The notes: a model not told the origin generated them from the sequence alone. DNA of 64,000 bases from CAYYMD01 sp964472875 (GCA_964472875.1 CAYYMD010000006.1:7485-71484), one strand, 5' to 3'; shown: positions 53,904-63,573, counted from the stretch's first letter. Made by a program: numbers and translations.

Positions 53904-54932
53904 ATGCTTTTAAACAAGGCGATGTACATCGCGGCAGCAGTAATTGCCGCTGTATCGGCCGTCGGGTGCGACATGCAATCGGCGCCGCAGCCCAAAGACG
54001 CCATAGACCATTACGTGGCAGGGCAATTGCTCGCCGACCAGGGCGAAATAGACCGTGCCCTGGCCGAACTTGCCCGTGCGGTTGAAACCGACCCCGACCT
54101 GGCCGTGGCGTACACCGCGATGGGCGATATCCACCGCAAGGATGGCAACTACGAAATCGCCAGCCGATTCTACCAGAACGCATGCCAGGCCAACAGCTAC
54201 GCTTTCCGGCCGCATTACAATCTCGGCGTGACCTACCAGGCGCTGTCCCGCACGGCCGAATATCTCGACAAGGCCCAGGAATATCTCAAGAAAGCCGTCA
54301 GCACTTACCTGCGGGCCATCGCTATCTCGCCGCGGGATTTCGATGCAAACCTCAACATAAGCGCGTGCTATTTCGAACTGGGCAAATTCGACATGGCCGA
54401 GCAATACTGCAACACCGCCATAGAAATCAACCCTCAAAATCCGCAGGCCAAAAGCAATCTTGGAATGATACTGGACAGCCAGGGCCGACACTACGAGGCC
54501 ATAGACGCATACAAGAGTTCACTGGAACTCAATCCGCAACAGCCGGACATACTCGTGAATCTGGGGATGACCTACGTTCAACTCGGTCGGCTCAAATCCG
54601 CAATCGGCGCGTTCAAAACCGCCGCCAGGCAACAACCGGAAAATCCGCAGCCGTGGGTGCAGATGGGCGCATGCAGATATCGCATGGGCAACTACGACGA
54701 GGCGGAGCAGGCGTATCGCCAGGCCGTGGAACTGGACAAAAATAACGCCGTTGCTCACCGCGGCATCGGCGTGGTGTATATGAGCAAGTTTGTGCTTGAG
54801 CCGAAAAAGACCGCTCTTCGCGATAAAGCCATTGAGGCCTGGCACCGCTCGCTGGAAATCGATCCCGACCAGGACGACCTCGTGCGGCTTGTCAAAAAAT
54901 ACACTCCCAAATACCAGGGCCCCGAACTGTAA
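53904..54932 (+). CDS. TPR-repeat lipoprotein
   Basis: 342 aa. Signal peptide with lipobox AVGC (Cys22). Behind it lie about eight tetratricopeptide repeats (A-x-Y-x-N-LG pattern, e.g. PDILVNLGMTYVQLGRLKSAI). TPR lipoproteins usually scaffold envelope complexes; no specific role is recognisable. Divergent from rnpA; a weak ribosome site precedes the ATG. Confidence 0.85.
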   Translation: MLLNKAMYIAAAVIAAVSAVGCDMQSAPQPKDAIDHYVAGQLLADQGEIDRALAELARAVETDPDLAVAYTAMGDIHRKDGNYEIASRFYQNACQANSYAFRPHYNLGVTYQALSRTAEYLDKAQEYLKKAVSTYLRAIAISPRDFDANLNISACYFELGKFDMAEQYCNTAIEINPQNPQAKSNLGMILDSQGRHYEAIDAYKSSLELNPQQPDILVNLGMTYVQLGRLKSAIGAFKTAARQQPENPQPWVQMGACRYRMGNYDEAEQAYRQAVELDKNNAVAHRGIGVVYMSKFVLEPKKTALRDKAIEAWHRSLEIDPDQDDLVRLVKKYTPKYQGPEL

Positions 54933-55099
54933 TCAACTAACCGCATCGCACTGCACCACACATACGCGCGGTATTCCGCTCGGCCAAGTCGGTTACACCG
55001 CATTTAAACCATCCCACTACTTTTTGTTTTCCCCGCCAAAGATTGTAGAATGTATCGTCGGCACAGCGGGTGATACACCATACCTGCACGGACTCCACA

Positions 55100-56251
55100 A
55101 TGATAGATATATCAAGACTATACTGCGGCCTGAGCAGCCAAACCGATTCGCTTCGTTACGGCCGCCGGCGCCAGCACGGCCCGGTGGTAGTTTTCAACTG
55201 CACGCGAAGGTGCAATCTTCGCTGCGCGCACTGTTATCTGGCCAGCGACAACGCTCCCGGCCGCGACGAGATGACCACCAGCCAGTGTATCTCGCTGTTG
55301 GACGACCTCGCCGCAGCCGATGTGCCCGTAGTGCTGTTTTCCGGCGGCGAGCCGCTGATGCGGGATGATATAGCCGAACTGATTACTCATGCCCGCGGGC
55401 TCGGCATGCGTGCGGTGCTGTCCACCAACGGCACGCTGATAACGCCGGAGACGGCAAAACGGCTGGCCGAGGCGGGAGCGCTTTACGCAGGCGTGTCGCT
55501 GGACGGCATGCGCGACACTAACGACGCGTTTCGCGGCGTGGACGGGGCCTTCGAACTGGCGCTGGCAGGCATTCGCAACTGCCTGGCAATGGGGCTCAAG
55601 GCGGGGCTTCGGCTGACGATGACGCGACGAAACCTCGACGACCTGCCGGCGATATTCGACCTTATCGAGCGCGAGCGAATCCCGCGGGTATGCTTCTATC
55701 ACCTGGTGTATACCGGACGGGGTGCTGACATCCGCAGCGACGCCCCGGACCACCGGCAGAGCCGCCGGGCCGTTGATATGATTATCGACCGCACGGCCGA
55801 GATGCACCGACGCGGGCACAAGCCGCAGGTCCTGACCGTGGACAATCACGCCGACGGTCCGTATCTCTACATGCGTCTGCTCAGGGAAGACCCCACAGGC
55901 GCCGAGCAGTGTCTGCGCGACCTGCAAGCCAACGGCGGCAATCGGTCCGGTGAGGGCATCGCCGCAATTAATTACGACGGCGACGTCATGCCAGACCAGT
56001 TCTGGCGGCAGCACGTGCTCGGCAATGCGATACAACAACCTTTCGGCCGTATCTGGAATGAATCCGACGGCGCGGCGGAACTGCTGGCTCAGCTCCGCCG
56101 TCGCAAGGAATTACTCACCGGCCGATGCGCCCGCTGCCGCTGGCTGGATATGTGCAACGGCAACCTCCGAGCCCGCGCCGAGGCCGACGGCGACATCTGG
56201 GGCGACGACCCCGCCTGCTACCTTACCGACAATGAAATTTTTGAAAAATAA
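55100..56251 (+). CDS. Radical SAM protein, AhbC/NirJ-like
   Basis: 383-aa radical SAM enzyme. Cys38-x3-Cys42-x2-Cys45 binds the SAM [4Fe-4S] cluster; FNCTRRCNLRCAHCY and VVLFSGGEPLMRDDI fit the subgroup that modifies siroheme-derived tetrapyrroles (AhbC, NirJ), and a C-terminal SPASM-like cysteine cluster (CARCRWLDMC, then CYL) is present. Thus it may act in siroheme-dependent haem or haem d1 synthesis. The related PqqE-type peptide enzymes cannot be ruled out. ATG 55100 gives the MIDISRL beginning; the next gene follows after 24 bp. Confidence 0.82.
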   Translation: MIDISRLYCGLSSQTDSLRYGRRRQHGPVVVFNCTRRCNLRCAHCYLASDNAPGRDEMTTSQCISLLDDLAAADVPVVLFSGGEPLMRDDIAELITHARGLGMRAVLSTNGTLITPETAKRLAEAGALYAGVSLDGMRDTNDAFRGVDGAFELALAGIRNCLAMGLKAGLRLTMTRRNLDDLPAIFDLIERERIPRVCFYHLVYTGRGADIRSDAPDHRQSRRAVDMIIDRTAEMHRRGHKPQVLTVDNHADGPYLYMRLLREDPTGAEQCLRDLQANGGNRSGEGIAAINYDGDVMPDQFWRQHVLGNAIQQPFGRIWNESDGAAELLAQLRRRKELLTGRCARCRWLDMCNGNLRARAEADGDIWGDDPACYLTDNEIFEK

Positions 56252-56275
56252 CCGGGACTTCGCCTTCTGAAAACC

Positions 56276-57532
56276 ATGCTCGCAGAACGGATACTCACAC
56301 GATTCCTCAGGGCGGAAATAAAACGCCATCTAAGCACCGTGGAAATAAAAGCCGACGCCACGTTCGTGCCCGTCCCCTCCGAACCGTGCCTGCTATATGT
56401 TCACGTGCCCTTTTGCGAACACTTATGCCCGTGGTGTTCTTTCACGCGATACCGGTTCGAGGAAGGCCCGGCACGGGAATATTTCGAACACCTGGCGAAT
56501 GAAATTCGCATGCTGGCCGAGAGGGGTTACTCGTTTTCCTCGATGTACGTCGGCGGCGGCACACCAACCGTTCTCGTGGATGAACTGTGTGAAACCATCG
56601 ACCTGGCGCGGCGCCTGTTCGGCATAACCGAAGTCTCGTGCGAGACGAATCCGAACCACCTTACCGGTGAAATTTTAGAAAAACTAAGCGGGCGGGTCCG
56701 GCGGCTTTCGGTGGGCGTGCAGACATTCGACGACGAACTGCTTCGGCGCATCCAGCGCCTGCACTACGGCGGCGGCAAAGATATACTCGATGTCATTGAG
56801 CGAGCAGCCGGGCTTTTTGACACACTCAACGCCGACCTCATCTTTAACCTGCCCGGCCAGGATGAGCGGCGGCTCCGCGAAGACATAGCCAAAATCATCG
56901 CCTCGTCCGCCAATCAGGTAACGTATTACCCGCTGATGACTTCATCGCAGGTCGGCCGCGAGATGGAAAACGCATTCGGTAAAATCGGGCATCGGCGTGA
57001 GGCGAAATTTTACGATATTATTCGGCGGGAACTGGAAGGGCCTTTCCGCCCGAGTTCCGCGTGGTGTTTCTCGCGGGAAGATGGCGGCACAAACGTCGTC
57101 GGAGAACAGACAGATATGATCGACGAATACATCGTCGATTACGACCAGTACGTCGGCGCCGGCTGTGGTGCGTTCAGTTACCTCGACGGCGCGCTTTACG
57201 TCAACACTTTTTCACCGGATGAATATATTCGCAGAATCTCAGCCGGCCTCTCGCCGGTTCGCCTGAAGCGCCGGTTCTCGCGCCGCCGTCGCATGCAATA
57301 CCGCTTTATGATGGACTTGTTTTCGCTCAAACTCGACAAGCGTGCCTTCCGCGAAACTTTCGGCGTATCAGTCGGCCGTGGCCTGTGGAAGGAAATGCTG
57401 TTCATGCGCCTGGCCGGTGCCTTCGAGCGAAACGACAGCTCGGCCATCACGCTCACGCCCAGGGGCCGCTATCTCGTCGTGGCCATGATGCGAGAATTCT
57501 TCACCGCACTGAACAATGTGCGAAGCCGCTAA
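56276..57532 (+). CDS. Coproporphyrinogen III oxidase-like radical SAM (HemN/HemW family)
   Basis: 418 aa. Cys47-x3-Cys51-x2-Cys54 in CEHLCPWC follows the YVHVPFC family motif; VGGGTPTVL, ETNPNHLT and QTFDDELL are also present. Members are either oxygen-independent CPG oxidases or haem chaperones; the C-terminal half differs from typical HemN, with an Arg-rich segment near 330. Its pairing with an AhbC/NirJ-like gene favours a tetrapyrrole role. Convergent with dnaB, separated by 35 bp. Confidence 0.83.
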   Translation: MLAERILTRFLRAEIKRHLSTVEIKADATFVPVPSEPCLLYVHVPFCEHLCPWCSFTRYRFEEGPAREYFEHLANEIRMLAERGYSFSSMYVGGGTPTVLVDELCETIDLARRLFGITEVSCETNPNHLTGEILEKLSGRVRRLSVGVQTFDDELLRRIQRLHYGGGKDILDVIERAAGLFDTLNADLIFNLPGQDERRLREDIAKIIASSANQVTYYPLMTSSQVGREMENAFGKIGHRREAKFYDIIRRELEGPFRPSSAWCFSREDGGTNVVGEQTDMIDEYIVDYDQYVGAGCGAFSYLDGALYVNTFSPDEYIRRISAGLSPVRLKRRFSRRRRMQYRFMMDLFSLKLDKRAFRETFGVSVGRGLWKEMLFMRLAGAFERNDSSAITLTPRGRYLVVAMMREFFTALNNVRSR

Positions 57533-57567
57533 ATAATTCACATGCAAAATTGCATACCCCGCGATTC

Positions 57568-58959
57568 TCAAAACGCCGGTTCGCTGGCCTGGTACGATTC
57601 TGGCGCGGCGGCCTCGAAGCGTGTGCACTCGGGCAGGAACGTAAACTTCACCAGCCCGGTGGGCCCGTTACGCTGCTTGGCAACTATCAGTTCGGTTATG
57701 CCGGTAAATTCGTGGTCGCTCTCGCCGCGATGGTAATAATCTTCGCAGTGCAGCAGCGTAATTACGTCGGCATCCTGCTCAAGCGAGCCGCTTTCGCGCA
57801 GGTCGGACATCCGCGGGCGGTGCCCCGGGCGGTCGGCCGGCGAGCGGTTCAACTGGGCCGCGGCTATAATCGGAACGTTAAGCTCCCTTGCCAGCGCCTT
57901 TATGCCGCGTGATATCTCGGCAATCTGGGCCTGGCGGCTGTCGGCCCGGCCGTGGTACGTCATCAGCTGAAGGTAATCTATGAATATGCACTTGATTTCG
58001 TGCGATGCCGCCAGGCGCCGGGCCTTGGCCCGCAACTGGAGTATGGTCAGTTCAGCCGAATCGTCCACGTACATGGGAGAGGCCTCGAGGTCGCCTGCGG
58101 CCAGCTGGAGGTTGGTCCAGTCCTCGGCCGATATCATCCCCCGCCTCATACGCCGCAGGTCGAACCGCGCGTGCGAAGCCAGCATTCGCTGGGCCAGTTG
58201 CTCCTTGGACATCTCCATCGAAAACACCGCCACCGGCACCTTGTCGACCACGGCCATGTGCTCGGCGATGTTCAGCAGCATGCTGGTCTTTCCCATGGAC
58301 GGGCGCGCGGCCAGGATTATCATCTCGCCGTCCTGGAAGCCGCTGGTAATCTCGTCCAGCTGGTGGTAACCGCTGGCCAGGCCGGTGATGAGTTTGCCGT
58401 CGTGCTCCTGGAGTGTTTCGAATGTCTGCTGGAGCAGGCCTTTGAGGCCCACGGCCTGGTCGCCGACCTGCTCGGTGGCTATCTGGAAGATGCGGTTCTC
58501 GGCCCGGTCGATAACCTCCGTGGCCTCCTCGCGCGTATCGAACGCCTCGCGGACAATATCCGTTCCTGCGGTGATGAGTTCCCTCAGCAGGGCCTTGTCG
58601 CGGACGATTCTGGCGTAATATTCGGCGTTGGCGGCAGTGGGAACGCCCTCGACGATTCCCACGAGATAATCCACCCCGCCGACCTGTTCGAGTTGCTTGC
58701 GCCGGGTGAGTTCATCCTTGAGCAGGACCAGTTCGATAGGTTTCTTGGCCTCGTGCATGTCCACGAGCGTTTCGTAAATCAGCCGGTGCGAGGGGCGGTA
58801 GAAATACTCCGGCTCGACTATCTGCACAACGATGTCGATGCTGGGTGCGTTCAGAATCATCGAGCCCAGAACGCAGACCTCGGCCTCTATAGACTGTGGC
58901 GGAACCCGGTTCAGCGCCTGGGTATCGGGCGGGGATTTTTGAGATTCGTCGCCGGCCAT
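57568..58959 (-). CDS. dnaB: Replicative DNA helicase
   Basis: 463-aa hexameric helicase. N-terminal collar region, then Walker A ARPSMGKTS, Walker B IFIDYLQLM and the QLNRSPADRPGHRPRMSDL loop with an R-finger. ATG 58959 chosen; an upstream TTG is only three codons away. Last gene of the prs-to-dnaB run; no intein is visible, as the motifs are uninterrupted. Confidence 0.96.
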   Translation of the reverse strand: MAGDESQKSPPDTQALNRVPPQSIEAEVCVLGSMILNAPSIDIVVQIVEPEYFYRPSHRLIYETLVDMHEAKKPIELVLLKDELTRRKQLEQVGGVDYLVGIVEGVPTAANAEYYARIVRDKALLRELITAGTDIVREAFDTREEATEVIDRAENRIFQIATEQVGDQAVGLKGLLQQTFETLQEHDGKLITGLASGYHQLDEITSGFQDGEMIILAARPSMGKTSMLLNIAEHMAVVDKVPVAVFSMEMSKEQLAQRMLASHARFDLRRMRRGMISAEDWTNLQLAAGDLEASPMYVDDSAELTILQLRAKARRLAASHEIKCIFIDYLQLMTYHGRADSRQAQIAEISRGIKALARELNVPIIAAAQLNRSPADRPGHRPRMSDLRESGSLEQDADVITLLHCEDYYHRGESDHEFTGITELIVAKQRNGPTGLVKFTFLPECTRFEAAAPESYQASEPAF

Positions 58960-59078
58960 ATCTGTCAATTAACCCTGCCCGCCAAAGCGGGCGCGTGTTT
59001 CAATTTCGCACATGCGGTGCGGCTGTTCACGTACAATTTACACACAACTCGGCGGCTACGCCAGTAACGAGTAGAAAT

Positions 59079-59654
59079 TTATTCTTCTTCGTCCGGCTGG
59101 GCGGATGTTTCCTCCGCACCGCCTTCCGGTTCCTCCGCGGACGAGCCCGCCCCGGGGGGCTGCTCTGTTTCGGCGGTTTCCTCGGCTTCCATGGGGGCCT
59201 CTTCGCCCTCGTGCAGCGGCGTAACCCATACGTGTATGGTGGCCTCGACCTCATTGGCGAGGCGGATGCGGACGTCGAACCGGTCGAGATGGTCTATCGG
59301 CTCGCCCATCAGCACGTTCTCCGGCTGGATGAACGTGCCTTCTTCGGCCAGCGCCGCCACTATCTGCGCCGGGCCGACCGAACCGTAAAGGTGTCCTTCC
59401 GGGTTCGCGCGGGCGGATATTGTTATCTCCTTGCCGGAAATCTCCGAGGCAAGCTGTTCTTTCTGGGCGCGCTGGCGTGCCAGTTCTTCCTGATGCTTGC
59501 GTTTTTCCTCTTCGATGGCCTTGAGGTTGCCCTCGGTTGGCTCCACGGCCAGACGCTCCGGCAGCAGGTAGTTCCTGGCGTATCCCGGCTTGACCTCCAC
59601 TACGTCGCCAATCTGACCCAAATTCAGCACGTTTTGTGTCAAAAGCACCTTCAT
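59079..59654 (-). CDS. rplI: 50S ribosomal protein L9 with acidic tail
   Basis: 191 aa. MKVLLTQNVLNLGQIGD and PGYARNYLLP are the L9 N-terminal domain, joined by the long helix (EEEKRKHQEEL) to the C-terminal domain. After about residue 150 there is a Glu/Ala/Pro-rich tail of about 40 residues absent from ordinary L9 (about 150 aa). 27 bp after rpsR. Confidence 0.95.
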   Translation of the reverse strand: MKVLLTQNVLNLGQIGDVVEVKPGYARNYLLPERLAVEPTEGNLKAIEEEKRKHQEELARQRAQKEQLASEISGKEITISARANPEGHLYGSVGPAQIVAALAEEGTFIQPENVLMGEPIDHLDRFDVRIRLANEVEATIHVWVTPLHEGEEAPMEAEETAETEQPPGAGSSAEEPEGGAEETSAQPDEEE

Positions 59655-59680
59655 TCGTTATTCCTTCCTCGTGTTGCGGG

Positions 59681-59947
59681 TTAACTGACATACGGCATCA
59701 GGGCCATGTATCGGGCGCGTTTGACCGCCCGCTTGAACGACCGCTGATGTCTGGCGCAGTTTCCGCTTCGCTTGCGGGAGTACATCTTTCCCTGCTGGGT
59801 GGTCAGGCGGGTAAGGACGGAAACGTCCTTGTAGTCCACTTCCTGGACCTTGTCCCTGCAGAAACGGCACGTGGCCTCTTCCCTCATCCGCGACTTTCTT
59901 CTTCGCCTTGAACCGGAAGAGCCCGATTCTCTTCTTCTTCTGGCCAT
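59681..59947 (-). CDS. rpsR: 30S ribosomal protein S18 (zinc-type)
   Basis: 88 aa. Core SVLTRLTTQQGKMYSRK and the RSFKRAVKRARYMALMPY ending are typical. Cys27-x2-Cys30 and Cys64-x2-His67 form a zinc-ribbon set (C+ form), found in only a fraction of bacterial S18 proteins. The first 20 residues are Arg/Ser-rich. Confidence 0.95.
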   Translation of the reverse strand: MARRRRESGSSGSRRRRKSRMREEATCRFCRDKVQEVDYKDVSVLTRLTTQQGKMYSRKRSGNCARHQRSFKRAVKRARYMALMPYVS

Positions 59948-60015
59948 ATTTCAACTTTCCTGAATTTCTAAGTTAAACAAATCTGCTCATCAGTCCGCCA
60001 TTGTGGCGGTCCTGC

Positions 60016-60498
60016 CTAAAACGGTATGTTGTCCTGGTCCTGGTCGGGCGAGTTATCGCCGGATTCGTAATCCGGCTCGTTGTTGCCCCAGTCGCCCTTG
60101 TTCTGCTGAGGCGCGCCTCCGCCCGCCCTGGCGGCGGGGGCTCTTTGCCCGCCGGAGCGGTTGTTCTGCGCCGAGCCGAGAAACTGGAACCTCTCGACGA
60201 TTATCCGATGCTTGCTGCGCCGGGAACCGTCCTTGCCTTCCCAGGTATCCAGTTGAAGGCGGCCCTCTATCAAAACGGGGCTGCCCTTGCTCATGTACTG
60301 GTTGAATGTTTCTGACTGTCGGCCGTATATCCTGCAGTCCACAAAGCACGTCTCCTCCCGCTGCTGATTATCCTGCCCCCGCCACCGGCGGTTCACCGCC
60401 AGGCCGAACTCGACCACCGGCGTCTGAGACGGCAGGTAACTCATCTGCGGGTCACGCGTAAGATTTCCAACCATGATGACTTTATTGTAATTGGCCAT
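60016..60498 (-). CDS. ssb: Single-stranded DNA-binding protein
   Basis: 160 aa: OB fold (VGNLTRDPQ, PVVEFGLAVNRRW, FVDCRIYGR) for about 105 residues, a Gly/Gln/Asn-rich linker, and an acidic DNIPF tip that fits the protein-partner-binding tail (DDIPF in E. coli). Located between rpsF and rpsR as in many bacteria. Confidence 0.95.
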   Translation of the reverse strand: MANYNKVIMVGNLTRDPQMSYLPSQTPVVEFGLAVNRRWRGQDNQQREETCFVDCRIYGRQSETFNQYMSKGSPVLIEGRLQLDTWEGKDGSRRSKHRIIVERFQFLGSAQNNRSGGQRAPAARAGGGAPQQNKGDWGNNEPDYESGDNSPDQDQDNIPF

Positions 60499-60562
60499 TG
60501 TCTGCTCCCTGCCGGGTTAAAGACTGACCGCGCCGGCGGCCTGTCCGCCGGCGCGAATTATA

Positions 60563-61198
60563 CTATTTTTCCTGCTCTGCTTTCTCGTCGCCGGGCTTTT
60601 CGGCCGTCTCGGTAACGGCCTGGCCGGTTTCCTCGGACTGCGGGGCTTTTTCGCCTGTGCTTTCGCCGGTAGTCTCTTTGTCCGGCTTCTGCTGTTGCCC
60701 TGCTTCCTCGGCCGCCTCGGTTTTTTGCTCAGTAGGTTCTTCCTGCCCGGCCTGTTCCGCTTCACCGGTAGCGGTGGGTTTTTTCTCGGGCTTGTCTTCC
60801 TTCTTTGACTCACCCTTGCCGGCGGACCTGTCGCTGCGTTTGCGGGAGGATTTCGTCGCAGGCGTGGGGGCGCTTATCTCATCTTCGCTGATACTGTCCC
60901 GCCGCAGCACCAGGACGCGCAAAACTTCCTCGGCCAGGCGGCAGTCGTGCTCGATCTCGCTGATCCTGGCGGGGTTGCACCGGAAATAGGTAAGCACGTA
61001 CAGGCCTCGCTTGCGTGCGCCTACCTTGAATGCCAGCCGACGCTCGTCCCACGGTTTGATGGAAATCAACTCCGCTTCGGAACGCTCCAGCAGTCCGGTG
61101 ATTCTGTCCTTCACCGCCTCGAACTGCGCCTCGTCGGCGTCCATGAGGAACATTCCCTCGTAATTATTCATATCGTTAGTCTTCATTTGAATATTCAT
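60563..61198 (-). CDS. rpsF: 30S ribosomal protein S6 with long charged extension
   Basis: 211 aa against the usual 95-130. NNYEGMFLMDADEAQF to about residue 105 is the S6 fold. The rest, about 105 residues, is a low-complexity Glu/Lys/Thr/Gly tail without hydrophobic residues. ATG 61198 overlaps the pth stop by 4 bp; an in-frame ATG at 61186 sits at a better distance from the AAGGAG and is an alternative start. Confidence 0.92.
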   Translation of the reverse strand: MNIQMKTNDMNNYEGMFLMDADEAQFEAVKDRITGLLERSEAELISIKPWDERRLAFKVGARKRGLYVLTYFRCNPARISEIEHDCRLAEEVLRVLVLRRDSISEDEISAPTPATKSSRKRSDRSAGKGESKKEDKPEKKPTATGEAEQAGQEEPTEQKTEAAEEAGQQQKPDKETTGESTGEKAPQSEETGQAVTETAEKPGDEKAEQEK

Positions 61199-61824
61199 TC
61201 TCCTTCGCCACAGGTTTCCCGGGCATTATACCTGTTCATGACGTATTTAATGCCATGAATCAGCCAGTCTTCCACGGCCTCTTCGGCCTGCTCTATTGCA
61301 CGTTCCATGGTTTTCATTTCACTTTTTGCGAACTTTTTCAGCACAAATTCCGTCGCATCCGCCTCCGGCGGCAGCGGCCCGATGCCTATTCTCAGCCGCG
61401 GCAGGCATTCGTCGCTCACATCGGCGCCGACGTGGCGGATTATGTCGGCCAGGCCCTTGTGGCCGCCGGCCGATCCCTTTTCCCGGAACCTCAGCCGGCC
61501 CAGCGGAAGGGCCAAATCGTCCATCACTATCAAAACATCATGTCGGCCGGCGTCGTGGTACCGAAGCACCTGCCCGACCGCCCTGCCGGACAGATTCATA
61601 TACGTAATCGGCTCCACCAGCACCGCCTCGACGTCAGTCCCCGGCGGGCGGGCGCTGCATATTGTGGCGTCGAACTTAACCTTCGGCTTATCGGCTCCCC
61701 ACCGCTGCGCCAGGGCGTCCACCACTATGAATCCAACGTTGTGGCGCGTCCGCCTGTAATCCCTTCCGGGATTGCCCAGGCCGACGATAAACTTTCGCGT
61801 CGGGCGCTGGCGGGGTTGTTCCAT
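61195..61824 (-). CDS. pth: Peptidyl-tRNA hydrolase
   Basis: 209 aa. FIVGLGNPGRDYRRTRHNVGF carries the catalytic His in TRHNVG, and VMDDLALPLGRLRFREKGSAGGHKGL the conserved substrate-binding loop. It recycles peptidyl-tRNAs released from ribosomes. Overlaps rpsF by 4 bp and follows rplY by 21 bp. Confidence 0.95.
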   Translation of the reverse strand: MEQPRQRPTRKFIVGLGNPGRDYRRTRHNVGFIVVDALAQRWGADKPKVKFDATICSARPPGTDVEAVLVEPITYMNLSGRAVGQVLRYHDAGRHDVLIVMDDLALPLGRLRFREKGSAGGHKGLADIIRHVGADVSDECLPRLRIGIGPLPPEADATEFVLKKFAKSEMKTMERAIEQAEEAVEDWLIHGIKYVMNRYNARETCGEGE

Positions 61825-61845
61825 AAATCAATACCGTCGGTCGTC

Positions 61846-62511
61846 TTACTGTTCTTCGCCGGCCGGCTGCTCGCCCTCTTCGCCTTCGGGCTGTTCTTCT
61901 TCGGGCTTTTCGCCGATAACTTCCGGTTCGGCGGCCTCTTCGGCAGCTTCCTCTTCCTCGGGCAGTTCTTCCTCGGTGACTATGCTCACCGTGCAGACGA
62001 CGCTCTCCGGGTCGTCGGTAAGTTTGGTTTTCGCCGGAAGAGGCAGGTCTTTCATGGACAGCGAATCGCCGATGTTCATCTCCGTAACCGATACGGTGAT
62101 TTCCTCGGGGATAGCCGATACCTCGCACTCGACGCCGACCTCGGCCGCTATCTGCTGTAGCACGCCGCCTTCGTTCACGCCGGCAGGCGTTCCACGAAGT
62201 TCAATCGGCACCGTAACTTCGACCCGCTCGTGCAGAGACACTCTCGCCAGGTCAACGTGAAGAATGTCCTGACCGAACGTGTCGTACTGAACCTCTTTTA
62301 TCAGTGCGTTCTGCTTCTTGCCGTCAAGGTCAACCTCCAGGAACCGCTCGCCGTGGAGTATCGCCAGTTCCACCTCGTGGGTGTTCAGCGTTATCGGCTG
62401 GGCCTCGATGCCGTGGCCGTATATCACGGCCGGTATCTTGCCCTCCTGCCGCATGGTCCGGGCCTTGCGGGTGCCAGTTTCGCTGCGTGATTTTGCTTCC
62501 AGTCGCGCCAT
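61846..62511 (-). CDS. rplY: 50S ribosomal protein L25/general stress protein Ctc
   Basis: 221 aa, the two-domain (TL5/Ctc) form with KARTMRQEGKIPAVIYG at the start for 5S rRNA binding, then a beta domain. The last about 40 residues are nearly all Glu/Ala/Gly/Pro, an acidic tail matching those of rplI and rpsF. 57 bp after prs. Confidence 0.94.
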   Translation of the reverse strand: MARLEAKSRSETGTRKARTMRQEGKIPAVIYGHGIEAQPITLNTHEVELAILHGERFLEVDLDGKKQNALIKEVQYDTFGQDILHVDLARVSLHERVEVTVPIELRGTPAGVNEGGVLQQIAAEVGVECEVSAIPEEITVSVTEMNIGDSLSMKDLPLPAKTKLTDDPESVVCTVSIVTEEELPEEEEAAEEAAEPEVIGEKPEEEQPEGEEGEQPAGEEQ

Positions 62512-62568
62512 TACATTTTCTCCAGTTTGTGCCGATTGCTCCCGTCGCCGGCCTTCTCCGCGCCGCCG

Positions 62569-63513
62569 TCACATGGAAAACAATCTGCTTACCGATTCGT
62601 TGTTGTGAATCCTGTGTATCGCCTCGCCGATAAGTTCCGATATCGGCAGAACCTTAAGTTTCCCTATCGCGTCCACCTTTTCCTGCGGTATCGCAACAGT
62701 ATCCGTCACTATAACCTCGTCTATAGGCGCCTCGCGGAGCCGGTCGACCGCGGCCTGGCACAGCACGCCGTGGGTGGCGCCTACGTATATTTTTTTGCAA
62801 CCGTTTTTCTTGCACAGTTCGGCCGCGGCGCAAACGGTGCCGGCGGTAGAAATCATATCATCCATCATCAGGACCGTTCGGCCTTCGATTTCGCCGATTA
62901 TCCGCCCGGCCTCGACCTCGCTGCCGCTGACGCGGCGCTTGGATATTACCGCCAGGTCGCCGCCAAGGTGATCGGCGTACATCCGTGCCCGCTTGGTGTT
63001 GCCCACGTCCGGGCTGACCAGGACAAGGTTCGACAAATCCAGCGTATTGAAGTACCGCCGGAATACCGGCTCGGCGTAAAGGTTGTCCACCGGTATGTCG
63101 AAAAAGCCCTGTATCTGGGCGGCGTGCAGATCGATCGTAAGCACGCGGTTCGCGCCGGCGGTGGTTATCAGGTTCGCCACAAGCTTGGCCGTTATCGGCA
63201 CGCGACCCTCGTCCTTGCGGTCCTGCCGGGCAAACCCATAGTACGGTATTACCGCCGTTATCCTCGCCGCCGAGGCCCTGCGGACACAGTCGATGAACGT
63301 AAGCAACTCCATCAGGTTCGTGTCCTGCGGATAGCCCGTCGGCTGAATTATGAACACGTCCCGGCCGCGAATGTCCTGGATTATCTTCACCAGCAATTCG
63401 CCGTCGGGAAACGGATTATAGTTCACCGCGCCCAGCTCGACGCCGAGGTATTCGGCTATGTTTTGGGCCAGCTGCGGATTTCCGCGCCCGCCGAACAGTA
63501 CAAAATCGTTCAT
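62569..63513 (-). CDS. prs: Ribose-phosphate pyrophosphokinase
   Basis: 314 aa, makes PRPP. FVLFGGRGNPQLAQNIAEYL start, DLHAAQIQGFF (metal/ribose-5-P motif), YYGFARQDRKDEGRVPITAK and the VMMDDMISTAGT PRPP loop (here LMMDDMISTAGT) are all present. ATG 63513 has GGAGAA 6 bp upstream. It is immediately preceded by tRNA-Gln. Confidence 0.96.
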   Translation of the reverse strand: MNDFVLFGGRGNPQLAQNIAEYLGVELGAVNYNPFPDGELLVKIIQDIRGRDVFIIQPTGYPQDTNLMELLTFIDCVRRASAARITAVIPYYGFARQDRKDEGRVPITAKLVANLITTAGANRVLTIDLHAAQIQGFFDIPVDNLYAEPVFRRYFNTLDLSNLVLVSPDVGNTKRARMYADHLGGDLAVISKRRVSGSEVEAGRIIGEIEGRTVLMMDDMISTAGTVCAAAELCKKNGCKKIYVGATHGVLCQAAVDRLREAPIDEVIVTDTVAIPQEKVDAIGKLKVLPISELIGEAIHRIHNNESVSRLFSM

Positions 63514-63573
63514 GTACTTTCTCCGGTTCGCCAACCACGCCCGCCGCACGGTGGTCCGCCGGCGGCGGAAAAA

